Source of the DNA: Verrucomicrobiota bacterium
GTDB taxonomy: Bacteria > Verrucomicrobiota > Verrucomicrobiia > Chthoniobacterales > UBA10450
Reading direction: 5' to 3'
DNA length: 11,325 bases
Assembly (NCBI GenBank): GCA_003217835.1
Contig: QHMQ01000078.1
Location: 1 to 11,325 of the forward strand
Position numbers and translations under genes: made by a program. The notes beneath the pieces were generated by a model, which was not told the DNA's origin, did not search any database, and saw only the letters and a list, made by a program, of their open reading frames with translations. Below, piece after piece: positions 1 to 5,917 of the stretch. Each line of letters starts with the position of its first letter. Within the stretch, counting starts at the first letter, position 1.

Positions 1-1
1 T

Positions 2-580
2 AATCAGCGTTTGGAATTTCTCGGAGACGCCGTTCTCCAGCTTGTCATCACCGAACATCTGTTTCAGCATTTTGGCGGTGAGGCCGAAGGCCAGCTGACG
101 AAATTGCGTTCCCGGTTAGTCTCGCGCGAGACACTGAAGATTCACGCCGCCGCCTTGGATTTAGGACGTTACCTCCTGATGGGACGTGGCGAAGAAGCCA
201 GTGGCGGACGGGAGCGAACGTCGACATTGACCGACGCCTTCGAAGCGCTCATTGGCGCCCTTTATCTTGACGGCGGTTTAGATACCGCGAGAAAATTTAT
301 TCTCGCGCAAGCGCGCTCCGATCTCGAGCAGATCGAAGAAGAACCGGTGGACGTCAATCCCAAGGGCGATCTTCAGGAATTGCTGCAAAGTATTTCACCG
401 CGCAGTCCGGTCTATGAGTTGATTACGCAAAGCGGGCCGGAGCACGAAAAGACATTCGTTGTGCAAGCTGTCTGGGAAGGGATCGTTCTGGGACAGGGCA
501 GCGGCCGGAGCAAAAAACAGGCGGAAACCTCAGCCGCGCTTGAGGCGATGAAGTTAAAGCGTTGGAAAACGCTCGGATAG
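2..580 (+). CDS. rnc: Ribonuclease III, 5'-truncated by window edge
   Basis: RNase III cleaves double-stranded RNA in the cytoplasm, processing the rRNA precursor and some mRNAs. The reading frame is open from base 2, so the true start lies upstream of the window and 192 residues are visible. The catalytic signature N-Q-R-L-E-F-L-G-D is at the very beginning (visible residues 1-9, with metal-binding E5 and D9). The second acidic pair is in TDAFEALIGALYLDGG (D78 and E81). A double-stranded-RNA-binding domain follows from about visible residue 120 to the end, with the usual basic tail of the fold GSGRSKKQAETSAALEAM. The gene ends with TAG, 60 nt before the convergent stop of thiD. Only roughly the first 30-40 residues should be missing. 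Identification is firm from the two signatures and the domain order. Confidence 0.95.
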   Translation, partial: NQRLEFLGDAVLQLVITEHLFQHFGGEAEGQLTKLRSRLVSRETLKIHAAALDLGRYLLMGRGEEASGGRERTSTLTDAFEALIGALYLDGGLDTARKFILAQARSDLEQIEEEPVDVNPKGDLQELLQSISPRSPVYELITQSGPEHEKTFVVQAVWEGIVLGQGSGRSKKQAETSAALEAMKLKRWKTLG

Positions 581-640
581 AGAGGGATCGCCAGACTCTC
601 CGTTTCAATAGCAGCGCGGCCAGCAGCCAAGCCAACCAAA

Positions 641-1468
641 TTAAATCGAGTGATTGAGGGAGTCGAGACGGCCGCCAGAACTCGAGATCCATTGGAAATG
701 CTGCGCAATCGACGCGGTTACAAATTTTTTCGCGCGGCCAACGGCATCTTCCAATGATAAACCGGATGCAAGACCTGCGGTGATTGCGGCCGAATAAGTG
801 CAACCTGTTCCGTGGGTCGCCACGCCGCGGACAAACGGCGCTGAGAATTCGGCAATTTTGTCGTCCGCAAATAACAGATCGACCGCGTTGTCGCCAGCCA
901 GATGGCCGCCCTTAAGTAAGATCGGCACTCGATATTTATTTTGCAGTTTCTTTCCCACTTTGCGCATCGCTTTCAGATCGCGAATTGGCTCGCCGACCAA
1001 TTTCTCGGCTTCATCCAGGTTGGGCGTAAGCAACGTCGCGAGCGGAAACAACTCCGATTCGTAAAGGGCAATTGCATCAGGACACAAAAGGAGATCGCCA
1101 CTGGTTGCGACCATCACCGGATCGACGACGAGCGGAATGCGATCGTCGATCTTACGAACAGAATCGACAATTGCGCGAGCGACCGTTTCGACGATTCCGA
1201 CCGAATAGAGCAGCCCTGTCTTGGCGGCAGCAATTGGGAAATTTCTGGCGAGTATAGCGATTTGTTCGTGCACAGTCTCGCCACTGACTGGCTCGATCCG
1301 CGAAACTTTCCCTGGTGTTTCCGCGACGACACAGGTGACAGCCGTCAAGCCGTAAACGCCGAGCGCTGAAAAAGTCTTAAGGTCGGCTTGGATGCCGGCG
1401 CCAGCACTGCTGTCCGAGCCTGCGATGGTTAAAGCAATGGGCGCTGTTCGAGTTTCGACGTTGGGCAC
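641..1468 (-). CDS. thiD: Hydroxymethylpyrimidine / phosphomethylpyrimidine kinase
   Basis: ThiD phosphorylates 4-amino-5-hydroxymethyl-2-methylpyrimidine and then its monophosphate, giving the pyrimidine diphosphate used by ThiE in thiamine synthesis. Visible ribokinase-fold motifs include ALTIAGSDSSAGAGIQADLKT near the N-terminus (pyrimidine binding), DPVMVATSGD in the middle, TPNLDEAEKLVG, LLKGGH, and the C-terminal THGTGCTYSAAITAGLASG with the GTGC anion hole. At about 275 aa it matches the usual family length. No ATG lies at a sensible N-terminal position: candidates are GTG at 1468 (chosen, 12 residues before the conserved core, with an AAAGG about 11 nt upstream) and TTG at 1492, which would add eight residues. 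It follows the ferredoxin gene on the same strand and may be co-transcribed with it. No other thiamine gene is in view. A standalone pyridoxal kinase of the same fold is the alternative, but the motifs favour ThiD. Confidence 0.92.
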   Translation of the reverse strand: MPNVETRTAPIALTIAGSDSSAGAGIQADLKTFSALGVYGLTAVTCVVAETPGKVSRIEPVSGETVHEQIAILARNFPIAAAKTGLLYSVGIVETVARAIVDSVRKIDDRIPLVVDPVMVATSGDLLLCPDAIALYESELFPLATLLTPNLDEAEKLVGEPIRDLKAMRKVGKKLQNKYRVPILLKGGHLAGDNAVDLLFADDKIAEFSAPFVRGVATHGTGCTYSAAITAGLASGLSLEDAVGRAKKFVTASIAQHFQWISSSGGRLDSLNHSI

Positions 1469-1531
1469 TGGACGTTGAACCTTTAACCTCAATGTCGCAC
1501 GTTAGAGTGCGCCTCCGCGGTCGCCCCACAG

Positions 1532-1765
1532 CTACGCGCCGTCGTTGCCAATCGCTTCGACCGGGCAACCTTCCATCGCTTCTTTGCAGAGCGCTTCCTC
1601 CTCTGGAGTCTCCGGTTGCTTGTAAACATAGGAATGACCGCCGTCGTCATTGCGCTTGAAATTGGCGGGCGCAGTTTCGCGGCATAAATCGCAGTCAATG
1701 CATTGATCATCGACATAGAATTTTCCCTCTACGTTTTCGGCGTATTTGTTCGCAGCATCGGCCAT
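1532..1765 (-). CDS. Small single-cluster 4Fe-4S ferredoxin
   Basis: A 77-aa acidic cytoplasmic electron carrier. The cluster ligands are visible as C22-x2-C25-x2-C28 (CIDCDLC) plus the distant C67-P68 (GCPVEAI), the layout of single-[4Fe-4S] ferredoxins in which the second cluster site has been lost. One further cysteine (C60) lies seven residues before C67; in some single-cluster ferredoxins a cysteine in this region forms a disulfide, so it need not be a ligand. The ATG start at 1765 gives a normal length; only a weak GGGA lies upstream. The gene precedes thiD on the same strand with a gap of 39-63 nt depending on the thiD start, and is divergent from the membrane cassette at 1978. Its redox partner cannot be deduced from this context; co-transcription with thiD does not imply a role in thiamine synthesis. 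Confidence 0.9.
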   Translation of the reverse strand: MADAANKYAENVEGKFYVDDQCIDCDLCRETAPANFKRNDDGGHSYVYKQPETPEEEALCKEAMEGCPVEAIGNDGA

Positions 1766-1880
1766 GATTTATCCCAGTGAAAATGCAGTAAGACCTTAAG
1801 GAGAAACGCTCGAGGCGCAATGCAATTTGGCCGTTGACGAGCTTGGACGCAACCGCCAGGCACCGTTGGCTCGTTGAATA

Positions 1881-1894
1881 GTTAAGGATTTAAC
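1881..1894. promoter_or_regulatory. Short inverted repeat, possible operator
   Basis: The sequence GTTAA-GGAT-TTAAC is a 5-bp inverted repeat with a 4-nt spacer, in the divergent intergenic region about 85 nt upstream of the ATG at 1978. Its size and position would suit a dimeric regulator binding site, but such short AT-rich repeats also occur by chance. Confidence 0.25.
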
Positions 1895-1945
1895 TGGGTC
1901 ACAGCGAATGACAATAGCCGACAGAGTGCTTCAGCGACGTAACCA

Positions 1946-1951
1946 TATAAC
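1946..1951 (+). promoter_or_regulatory. Candidate -10 element for the TauE-USP cassette
   Basis: TATAAC matches five of six bases of the sigma-70 -10 consensus and lies 26 nt before the ATG at 1978, which would give a short leader. No convincing -35 hexamer is found 16-18 nt upstream, so this is a weak prediction. Confidence 0.25.
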
Positions 1952-1977
1952 GAATCAACCAATTACGATCTAATCTC

Positions 1978-2220
1978 ATGAAAGCCAAAACCCGCAGGAC
2001 GCTAAGAGCCTTTGCGATTGAACTGGGCATCTATGCGCTCCTGGTTACCGGTTATTTTTTCCTGGTGCTGCATTTGTTGGGAGGGTGGCTCTACGGGCTC
2101 GAGGTTCACCATCGATACACTTATGCCGGCGTCGCGATCCTACTCATCATCGGTCAGGCCGTTGTTCTCGAAAGCGTTACCACCTTTTTGCTGCGCCTCA
2201 TTGGAGGCCGCTCCGAATAA
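1978..2220 (+). CDS. Small two-helix membrane protein of unknown function
   Basis: An 80-aa protein I do not recognise by family. The N-terminus is basic (MKAKTRRTLR), followed by one hydrophobic helix at about residues 12-34, a short polar loop with H44-H45 and aromatic residues (LEVHHRYTY), and a second helix at about 49-73. The basic ends suggest both termini face the cytoplasm. The stop codon is only 3 nt before the ATG of the TauE/SafE permease, so the two are almost certainly translated from one mRNA. The natural inference is an accessory or stabilising subunit of that permease, but no motif proves it. The ATG at 1978 has no clear Shine-Dalgarno sequence. Hydrophobicity and the tight operon spacing make it a real gene rather than a chance frame. 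Confidence 0.8.
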   Translation: MKAKTRRTLRAFAIELGIYALLVTGYFFLVLHLLGGWLYGLEVHHRYTYAGVAILLIIGQAVVLESVTTFLLRLIGGRSE

Positions 2221-2223
2221 GCC

Positions 2224-3150
2224 ATGTTTTTTCCAATTTCCGGGGCGCACATCAGCCCGATCTATCTGGTCATCGTAGGGTTTCTCGTCGGGATTCTCGG
2301 TGGATTTTTTGGGGTTGGAGGAAGTTTCATTGCGGGCCCCGCCCTGCGCCTCGTTGGTTTGGATTGGAATTTCGCGGTCGGCACCGATCTGGCGCATATC
2401 GTCGGAAAATCAGTGGTGGCGGCAAAACGGCACCGCGCACTCGGGAATGTCGATCTTCGCCTTGGATTGATCATGGCAATTGGAACAATTGTCGGCGCGG
2501 AGGCAGGCGCACAGTTGATTCAAATGTTGAAGCGCGCGGGCAACGTCAACCTGATTGTGAGCATTGTCGCAATTGTTGTCTATCTGAGTATCTCGGCCTT
2601 CATGTTGTGGGAAAGCCAAAAGACACTGAGGTCGCAAAAACGGCGGTCATCCAAAGAAAAAGTAAAAACTGGAATCGCGAAGCGGGACAAATCGGCCTTC
2701 GGACCCACGACGCGCGCGATCCAACGGCTGAAGATTTGGCCGATGATTTCTCTTCCCACCTCCGGGGTGAAAGCGATTTCACTCTGGATGATTCTCCTGG
2801 TTGCGTTCGTGGGCGGAGTGTTCGGGGGCTTTCTCGGCGGAGGCGCTGGTTACATCCGGATGCCGTCGATGGTTTATGTGCTCGGGATTCCCACTCATCT
2901 GGCGGTCGGCACTGATTTGTTCGAGATTATTATCTCAGCCAGTTACGGAACTTTTACCCATGCGATTAAGGGCAACGTCGATATCTTGATCGCGCTCGTC
3001 ATGCACACAGGCGCGGCCATTGGCGCGCAAATCGGCGCCATCTCGACGCAATATTTTGCGGGCCCGAAAATTCGACTCGCTTTTGTGCCGCTGCCACTGA
3101 TCGGCGCAGCCATCGTGATTTATACCCTGTTCACCGGACATAAATTGTAA
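2224..3150 (+). CDS. TauE/SafE-family membrane permease (anion/sulfite exporter family)
   Basis: A 308-aa integral membrane protein of the TauE/SafE (TSUP) family, whose characterised members export sulfite, sulfoacetate and other organosulfur anions. Two related halves are visible: residues 18-100 with GGFFGVGGSFIAGPAL, AVGTDL (51-56) and GNVD (74-77), and residues 194-275 with GGFLGGGAGYIRMPS, AVGTDL (227-232) and GNVD (250-253). This is the internal duplication typical of the family, with about four helices per half. Between them lies a long basic cytoplasmic loop (about 131-172, rich in K and R). Length is slightly above the usual ~250-270 aa because of this loop. The gene sits between a small membrane protein (3-nt gap) and a universal stress protein (6-nt gap), suggesting one transcript. 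The substrate cannot be assigned; sulfite is a family-level guess only. Confidence 0.88.
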   Translation: MFFPISGAHISPIYLVIVGFLVGILGGFFGVGGSFIAGPALRLVGLDWNFAVGTDLAHIVGKSVVAAKRHRALGNVDLRLGLIMAIGTIVGAEAGAQLIQMLKRAGNVNLIVSIVAIVVYLSISAFMLWESQKTLRSQKRRSSKEKVKTGIAKRDKSAFGPTTRAIQRLKIWPMISLPTSGVKAISLWMILLVAFVGGVFGGFLGGGAGYIRMPSMVYVLGIPTHLAVGTDLFEIIISASYGTFTHAIKGNVDILIALVMHTGAAIGAQIGAISTQYFAGPKIRLAFVPLPLIGAAIVIYTLFTGHKL

Positions 3151-3156
3151 GGCTCG

Positions 3157-3660
3157 ATGAAGATCTTGATTTGCAGTGATGGAACGTCGCCCGCGGACAG
3201 CGCAACCCAGATCGGCGGCCTTTTGACGGGTCCAACTCACGCTAAAACAACGCTCCTTGGCATTGCGGAAAATCCGCAGGACGAACGGCCATTGCGCGAT
3301 GCGCTCGAGGCGCAGGCGCGGGCGCTTCGCGTGCAGGGGGTCGCGCCAGAGATTGTTGTGCGAGAAGGCGAGCCGATTCGCCAAATTCTCATTCAAACAT
3401 CGAAAGAGACCTACGACGTCGTTGTTATTGGCGCGCGGCGAAAGGGGACGACCGGACTCTACTGGCGCTCGGAGAAGACTTACGAAGTGATCAAGTTGAT
3501 TCCGCCCCCTGTTCTCGTCGCGATCGGGGAATGCGCGACATTAAAGAAGTTTCTCGTTTGCACCGGCGGAAAAGAATTGGGCATCGGTGACATTACTGCA
3601 TGTAATGGCCGAGCCGCCGGCGATTTATGCGGATTTGGTCCAAATGGAAGAGGATGTTGA
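3157..3660 (+). CDS. Universal stress protein, N-terminal domain of a frameshifted tandem USP
   Basis: The 167-aa frame contains one complete USP domain (about residues 1-124: MKILICSDGT, TTLLGIA, EIVVREGEP, YDVVVIGARR, PPPVLVAIG) and the first strand of a second one (KKFLVCTGGKE, 131-140). After about residue 144 it reads out of frame into a tail with no USP character and stops at 3660. The continuation of the second domain lies in another frame from about 3584, so this looks like the front part of a gene broken by a net frameshift. The first domain keeps the nucleotide-site Asp (D8) but lacks the usual Gly-rich G-x2-G-x9-G-S/T signature, having GARRKGTTGLYWRSEK instead. ATG at 3157 is 6 nt after the permease stop. 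Family members bind ATP or act as stress-response partners; here it probably works with the TauE-type permease. Confidence 0.75.
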   Translation: MKILICSDGTSPADSATQIGGLLTGPTHAKTTLLGIAENPQDERPLRDALEAQARALRVQGVAPEIVVREGEPIRQILIQTSKETYDVVVIGARRKGTTGLYWRSEKTYEVIKLIPPPVLVAIGECATLKKFLVCTGGKELGIGDITACNGRAAGDLCGFGPNGRGC

Positions 3661-3994
3661 TCGATTGCTCGAATCGAAATCTGAGCTGGGAGTGAATTTG
3701 CGCAGACAAAAAGAAAGCCTTGAGCGACTAGGTGTGCCAACGGAAGTGCACGTGCGGCATGGGATCGTTCTTGATCAGGTCTTCGCAGAGGCGCGCGAAG
3801 GAGGTCACGACTTAATCGTGACAGGTTCCTCGCAAGCGCGGGGTCTGCTGCGCCATTACATCATGGGTGATCTCACACGCAGTATTTTGAATCACGCGAA
3901 TTGTCCCGTGCTTGTTGCGCGCGGTGGGCAACCAACAAGCACCGGAGGTTTTTGGGGTTTTCTAAACCGCCTGTTTCGGATGACGCAAGACTGA
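3587..3994 (+). CDS. Universal stress protein, C-terminal domain displaced by frameshift
   Basis: This frame carries the rest of the second USP domain: VTLLHVMAEPP, a long amphipathic helix, PTEVHVRHGIVLDQVFAEA, HDLIVTGSSQARGLLRHYIMGDLTRSIL (glycines at 80, 86 and 94) and CPVLVARGG. The first strand of the domain is encoded upstream in the other frame (to about 3570), and the helix expected between them, some 15 residues, is missing. A GTG at 3587 could in principle start translation, but no Shine-Dalgarno sequence precedes it and the product would lack strand 1 and helix 1, so it is more likely a pseudogene fragment or a sequencing/assembly error than a real start. The C-terminus has a short extension ending in an amphipathic stretch (GFWGFLNRLFRM) that could touch the membrane. 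Confidence 0.65.
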   Translation: MTLLHVMAEPPAIYADLVQMEEDVDRLLESKSELGVNLRRQKESLERLGVPTEVHVRHGIVLDQVFAEAREGGHDLIVTGSSQARGLLRHYIMGDLTRSILNHANCPVLVARGGQPTSTGGFWGFLNRLFRMTQD

Positions 3995-4006
3995 GGGGCG
4001 TCCTGC

Positions 4007-4960
4007 GTGGCTTGGCATCCAAGAGTCACACGTGGTGTCATGGAAAACAAATTTGAACAACCGACTTTGCGCAGCTCGCGCCTGCGCCGTTGGCTTGGCC
4101 ATCTTTGGCGCGAGTGGATTATCGAAAGGAAGCGTCCGATTGCTCCAGCTTTTGCCAAACCGGAGCCCTCAAAATGGAGTGACGCGCAAGTGACGACTTC
4201 GTGGCTCGGTCACGCGACCGTGCTCATTAACTTTTTCGGCATAACGATTCTCACCGATCCTGTCCTTTTTCCGCGCGTTGGAATTCGATTGCCCGGATTC
4301 AGCATTGGGCCGAAACGCTTAATCGCGCCGGCACTCGAAATCGACGAGCTGCCGAAGATCGACATCATCCTTCTGTCGCATGCACATTTCGATCATTTCG
4401 ATCTGCAAACGCTGCATTTTTTCGATAAAGACACGAGCGTAATCAGTGCGCCGTGTACGCGAGACTTGCTTCGATGGACACGATTGCGCGACGTCACTGA
4501 GCTTCGCTGGAACGGACGGAAGACGCTCGAAAAGGCGGCGGGCAGAATCGATATCGTTGCCTTTCCCGTCAAGCATTGGGGGGCGCGAAAGCAACGCGAC
4601 ACTTATCGCGGTTACAACGGCTATCTTTTGGAAAGAAATGGCCGCCGCATTTTGTTCGCTGGCGACACGGCACTGACGAACAGTTTTGCCAAACTGCGCG
4701 AACGCGGTCGCATCGATCTCGCGATCATGTCGATCGCTGCGTACAACCCGTGGATCCGATCGCATTGCACGCCCGAGCAAGCAATCGACATGGCAAACGC
4801 CGCCGGCGCGCAATTTATCATGCCAGTGCATCATCAAACATTTCGACTCAGTTTCGAGCCGTTGCGGGAACCGATTGAACGTTTCCAAGCAGCACTCAAA
4901 CAAACACCCGAACGCATCGCCCTCCGCGAAATCGGCGAGACATTCCTGCTGCCATTGTAG
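4007..4960 (+). CDS. Metallo-beta-lactamase-fold hydrolase, UlaG/NAPE-PLD-like
   Basis: A 317-aa metal-dependent hydrolase. The zinc ligands of the fold are all visible: H125-A-H127-F-D129-H130 (SHAHFDHFD), H190 (FPVKHWG), D220 (LFAGDTA) and H275/H276 (MPVHHQTF). The layout, with SWLGHATVLINFFGITILTDPV before the first motif and the C-terminal APxQAIDMANAAGAQ-like segment (here CTPEQAIDMANAAGAQ), fits the Lactamase_B_2 group that includes UlaG-type lactonases and NAPE-hydrolysing phospholipase D. The substrate is not predictable. There is no signal peptide; a basic, tryptophan-rich region (about 21-45) could associate with membrane, as expected if the substrate is a phospholipid. GTG at 4007 is chosen because GAGGGG lies 8 nt upstream, the best ribosome site in the window; ATG at 4040 is the alternative (minus 11 residues). 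It starts 12 nt after the broken USP gene and ends just before an inverted repeat. Confidence 0.88.
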   Translation: MAWHPRVTRGVMENKFEQPTLRSSRLRRWLGHLWREWIIERKRPIAPAFAKPEPSKWSDAQVTTSWLGHATVLINFFGITILTDPVLFPRVGIRLPGFSIGPKRLIAPALEIDELPKIDIILLSHAHFDHFDLQTLHFFDKDTSVISAPCTRDLLRWTRLRDVTELRWNGRKTLEKAAGRIDIVAFPVKHWGARKQRDTYRGYNGYLLERNGRRILFAGDTALTNSFAKLRERGRIDLAIMSIAAYNPWIRSHCTPEQAIDMANAAGAQFIMPVHHQTFRLSFEPLREPIERFQAALKQTPERIALREIGETFLLPL

Positions 4961-4982
4961 AGGCGCTTGCCCGCAAGCGCTT
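4961..4982. repeat. Strong inverted repeat directly after the hydrolase gene
   Basis: GCGCTTGC (4963-4970) and GCAAGCGC (4973-4980) are perfect reverse complements separated by CC, and flanking bases extend the stem with one G-T and one A-T pair. It begins at the base after the TAG of the hydrolase gene. As RNA it would form a very stable hairpin and may act as a transcription end or an mRNA 3' stabiliser, but no T-run follows, so it is not a textbook intrinsic terminator. A further copy of the half-site GCGCTTGC is at 5026-5033. Confidence 0.7.
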
Positions 4983-5068
4983 GGCAAAGAACTTGTCGAC
5001 GGCACAGCTCGCGTTTAGAACCTTCGCGCTTGCTCACGCAATCCGCGGATGTCATCTTTGCCGCTCGT

Positions 5069-5144
5069 GCCGACGTAGCTCAGCTGGTAGAGCAGCGGTT
5101 TCGTAAACCGCAGGTCACGGGTTCGAATCCCGTCGTCGGCTCCA
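5069..5144 (+). tRNA. tRNA-Thr (anticodon CGT)
   Basis: A 76-nt cloverleaf with perfect pairing. The acceptor is GCCGACG (5069-5075) with CGTCGGC (5134-5140), the D stem GCTC/GAGC, the anticodon stem GCGGT/ACCGC around the loop TTCGTAA with anticodon CGT at 5102-5104, a 5-nt variable loop, and the T arm ACGGG-TTCGAAT-CCCGT. Discriminator T is followed by an encoded CCA (5142-5144). CGT reads ACG threonine codons. The GT2 glycosyltransferase ATG begins 8 nt after the CCA, so the tRNA may be processed from a transcript that continues into that gene. Confidence 0.97.
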
Positions 5145-5152
5145 CGCACCAA

Positions 5153-5917
5153 ATGTCCAACACCGAAAGCTCAGTCTCAATCATCGTTCCCACGTTGAAC
5201 GAGGTGGAAAACATCGCGCCGCTCGTGTCGCAGATTATCGCGAGTGCAGCCCCTTTTCGCGAAATTCTGTTTATCGACAATAATTCAACCGACGCGAGCC
5301 GAGATATGATTCGGGTTCTCGCGGCAAGTCATCCAATTCGATTAATCGAGCAGGATCACGCGGAGCTTGGATTATCTGCCGCTATTATGTCGGGTGCGCT
5401 CGCTGCACAAGGAGAAATTCTTCTCGTGATGGATGCAGACCTCAGTCACCCGCCGGAACGGATTAAAGATTTGCTGGCGCCTCTCTTTGCGGGCACGGCG
5501 GAAATGGTGATCGGAAGTCGATATGTCACCGGTGGATCGACACCGGGCTGGCCGCTTTGGCGACTGTTATTGTCCCGGGCAGGTGCGGCGCTCGCTTATC
5601 CACTCACCGGTGTGCATGATTCGATGTCCGGATTCTTTGCCATCGGGCGTTCTCGATTACTGGAACACGCGTCGCCAGCAGGAGGCTTCAAAATTGCCTT
5701 CGAGACGATTGTGCGAAGCGGCCGCACCTTACAGGTATTTGAAATTCCCATCGTTTTTCATAATCGCGTACGTGGGAAATCGAAAATGTCGTTTGGCATC
5801 GCGCTGAGATTTTTTTTCCGATGGCTGCTCGCGATGTCCCGGCATCTCGTCTGGGGACCGTATCGTCCCACCGAAATTGCGAGATCGACAATCAGCAGCA
5901 ACGCATCGATCGATTGA
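5153..5917 (+). CDS. Family 2 glycosyltransferase, polyprenyl-phosphate-mannose synthase-like
   Basis: A 254-aa GT-A fold enzyme resembling dolichol/polyprenyl-phosphate mannose synthase, which transfers a sugar from a nucleotide donor to polyprenyl phosphate on the inner face of the membrane. Visible motifs are SIIVPTLNEVENI (9-21), ILFIDNNSTD (39-48), the metal-binding D94-A-D96 in VMDADLSHPPE, VIGSRYVTGG (119-128), D156-SMSGFFAI (the DPM1-type acceptor motif) and RGKSKM (207-212). It has no C-terminal transmembrane pair, so it is the short, soluble or peripheral class; a hydrophobic-aromatic stretch at 216-235 may dock on the membrane. ATG at 5153 is the first start after the tRNA, 8 nt downstream of its CCA, and no Shine-Dalgarno sequence is present. 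The sugar (mannose or glucose) is not decidable. The stop codon directly abuts that of a convergent GT87 gene, a plausible user of the product. Confidence 0.88.
   Translation: MSNTESSVSIIVPTLNEVENIAPLVSQIIASAAPFREILFIDNNSTDASRDMIRVLAASHPIRLIEQDHAELGLSAAIMSGALAAQGEILLVMDADLSHPPERIKDLLAPLFAGTAEMVIGSRYVTGGSTPGWPLWRLLLSRAGAALAYPLTGVHDSMSGFFAIGRSRLLEHASPAGGFKIAFETIVRSGRTLQVFEIPIVFHNRVRGKSKMSFGIALRFFFRWLLAMSRHLVWGPYRPTEIARSTISSNASID

Larger units (their letters stand above)
1766..1977. other. Divergent intergenic region between ferredoxin and membrane cassette
   Basis: These 212 nt must hold the promoters of both the minus-strand ferredoxin-thiD unit and the plus-strand small membrane protein-TauE-USP cassette. 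I see no ORF or RNA gene here. Visible structure consists of an 8-nt palindrome CCTTAAGG at 1794-1801, the inverted repeat GTTAA-GGAT-TTAAC at 1881-1894, a 6-bp inverted pair ACGAGC (1837-1842) and GCTCGT (1869-1874), and an AT-rich TATAAC at 1946-1951. Which of these matter is not decidable from sequence alone. Confidence 0.6.

Noticed and set aside
580..600. Possible terminator between rnc and thiD
   Set aside because: Only GAGAG/CTCTC with an 11-nt loop and no T-run; too weak to call.
423..803. Minus-strand frame opposite rnc and overlapping thiD
   Set aside because: Overlaps the RNase III dsRNA-binding domain and the thiD 3' end in other frames and shows no domain.
2085..2915. Long plus-strand frame of 276 codons over the TauE gene
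   Set aside because: Arg-, His- and Ser-rich low-quality translation, fully overlapped by a permease with clear family motifs; a shadow frame.
4967..5152. An open reading frame in phase with the GT2 gene that extends upstream through the tRNA
   Set aside because: It crosses the whole tRNA-Thr and its peptide has no glycosyltransferase character; the conserved SIIVPTLNE core begins shortly after the ATG at 5153.
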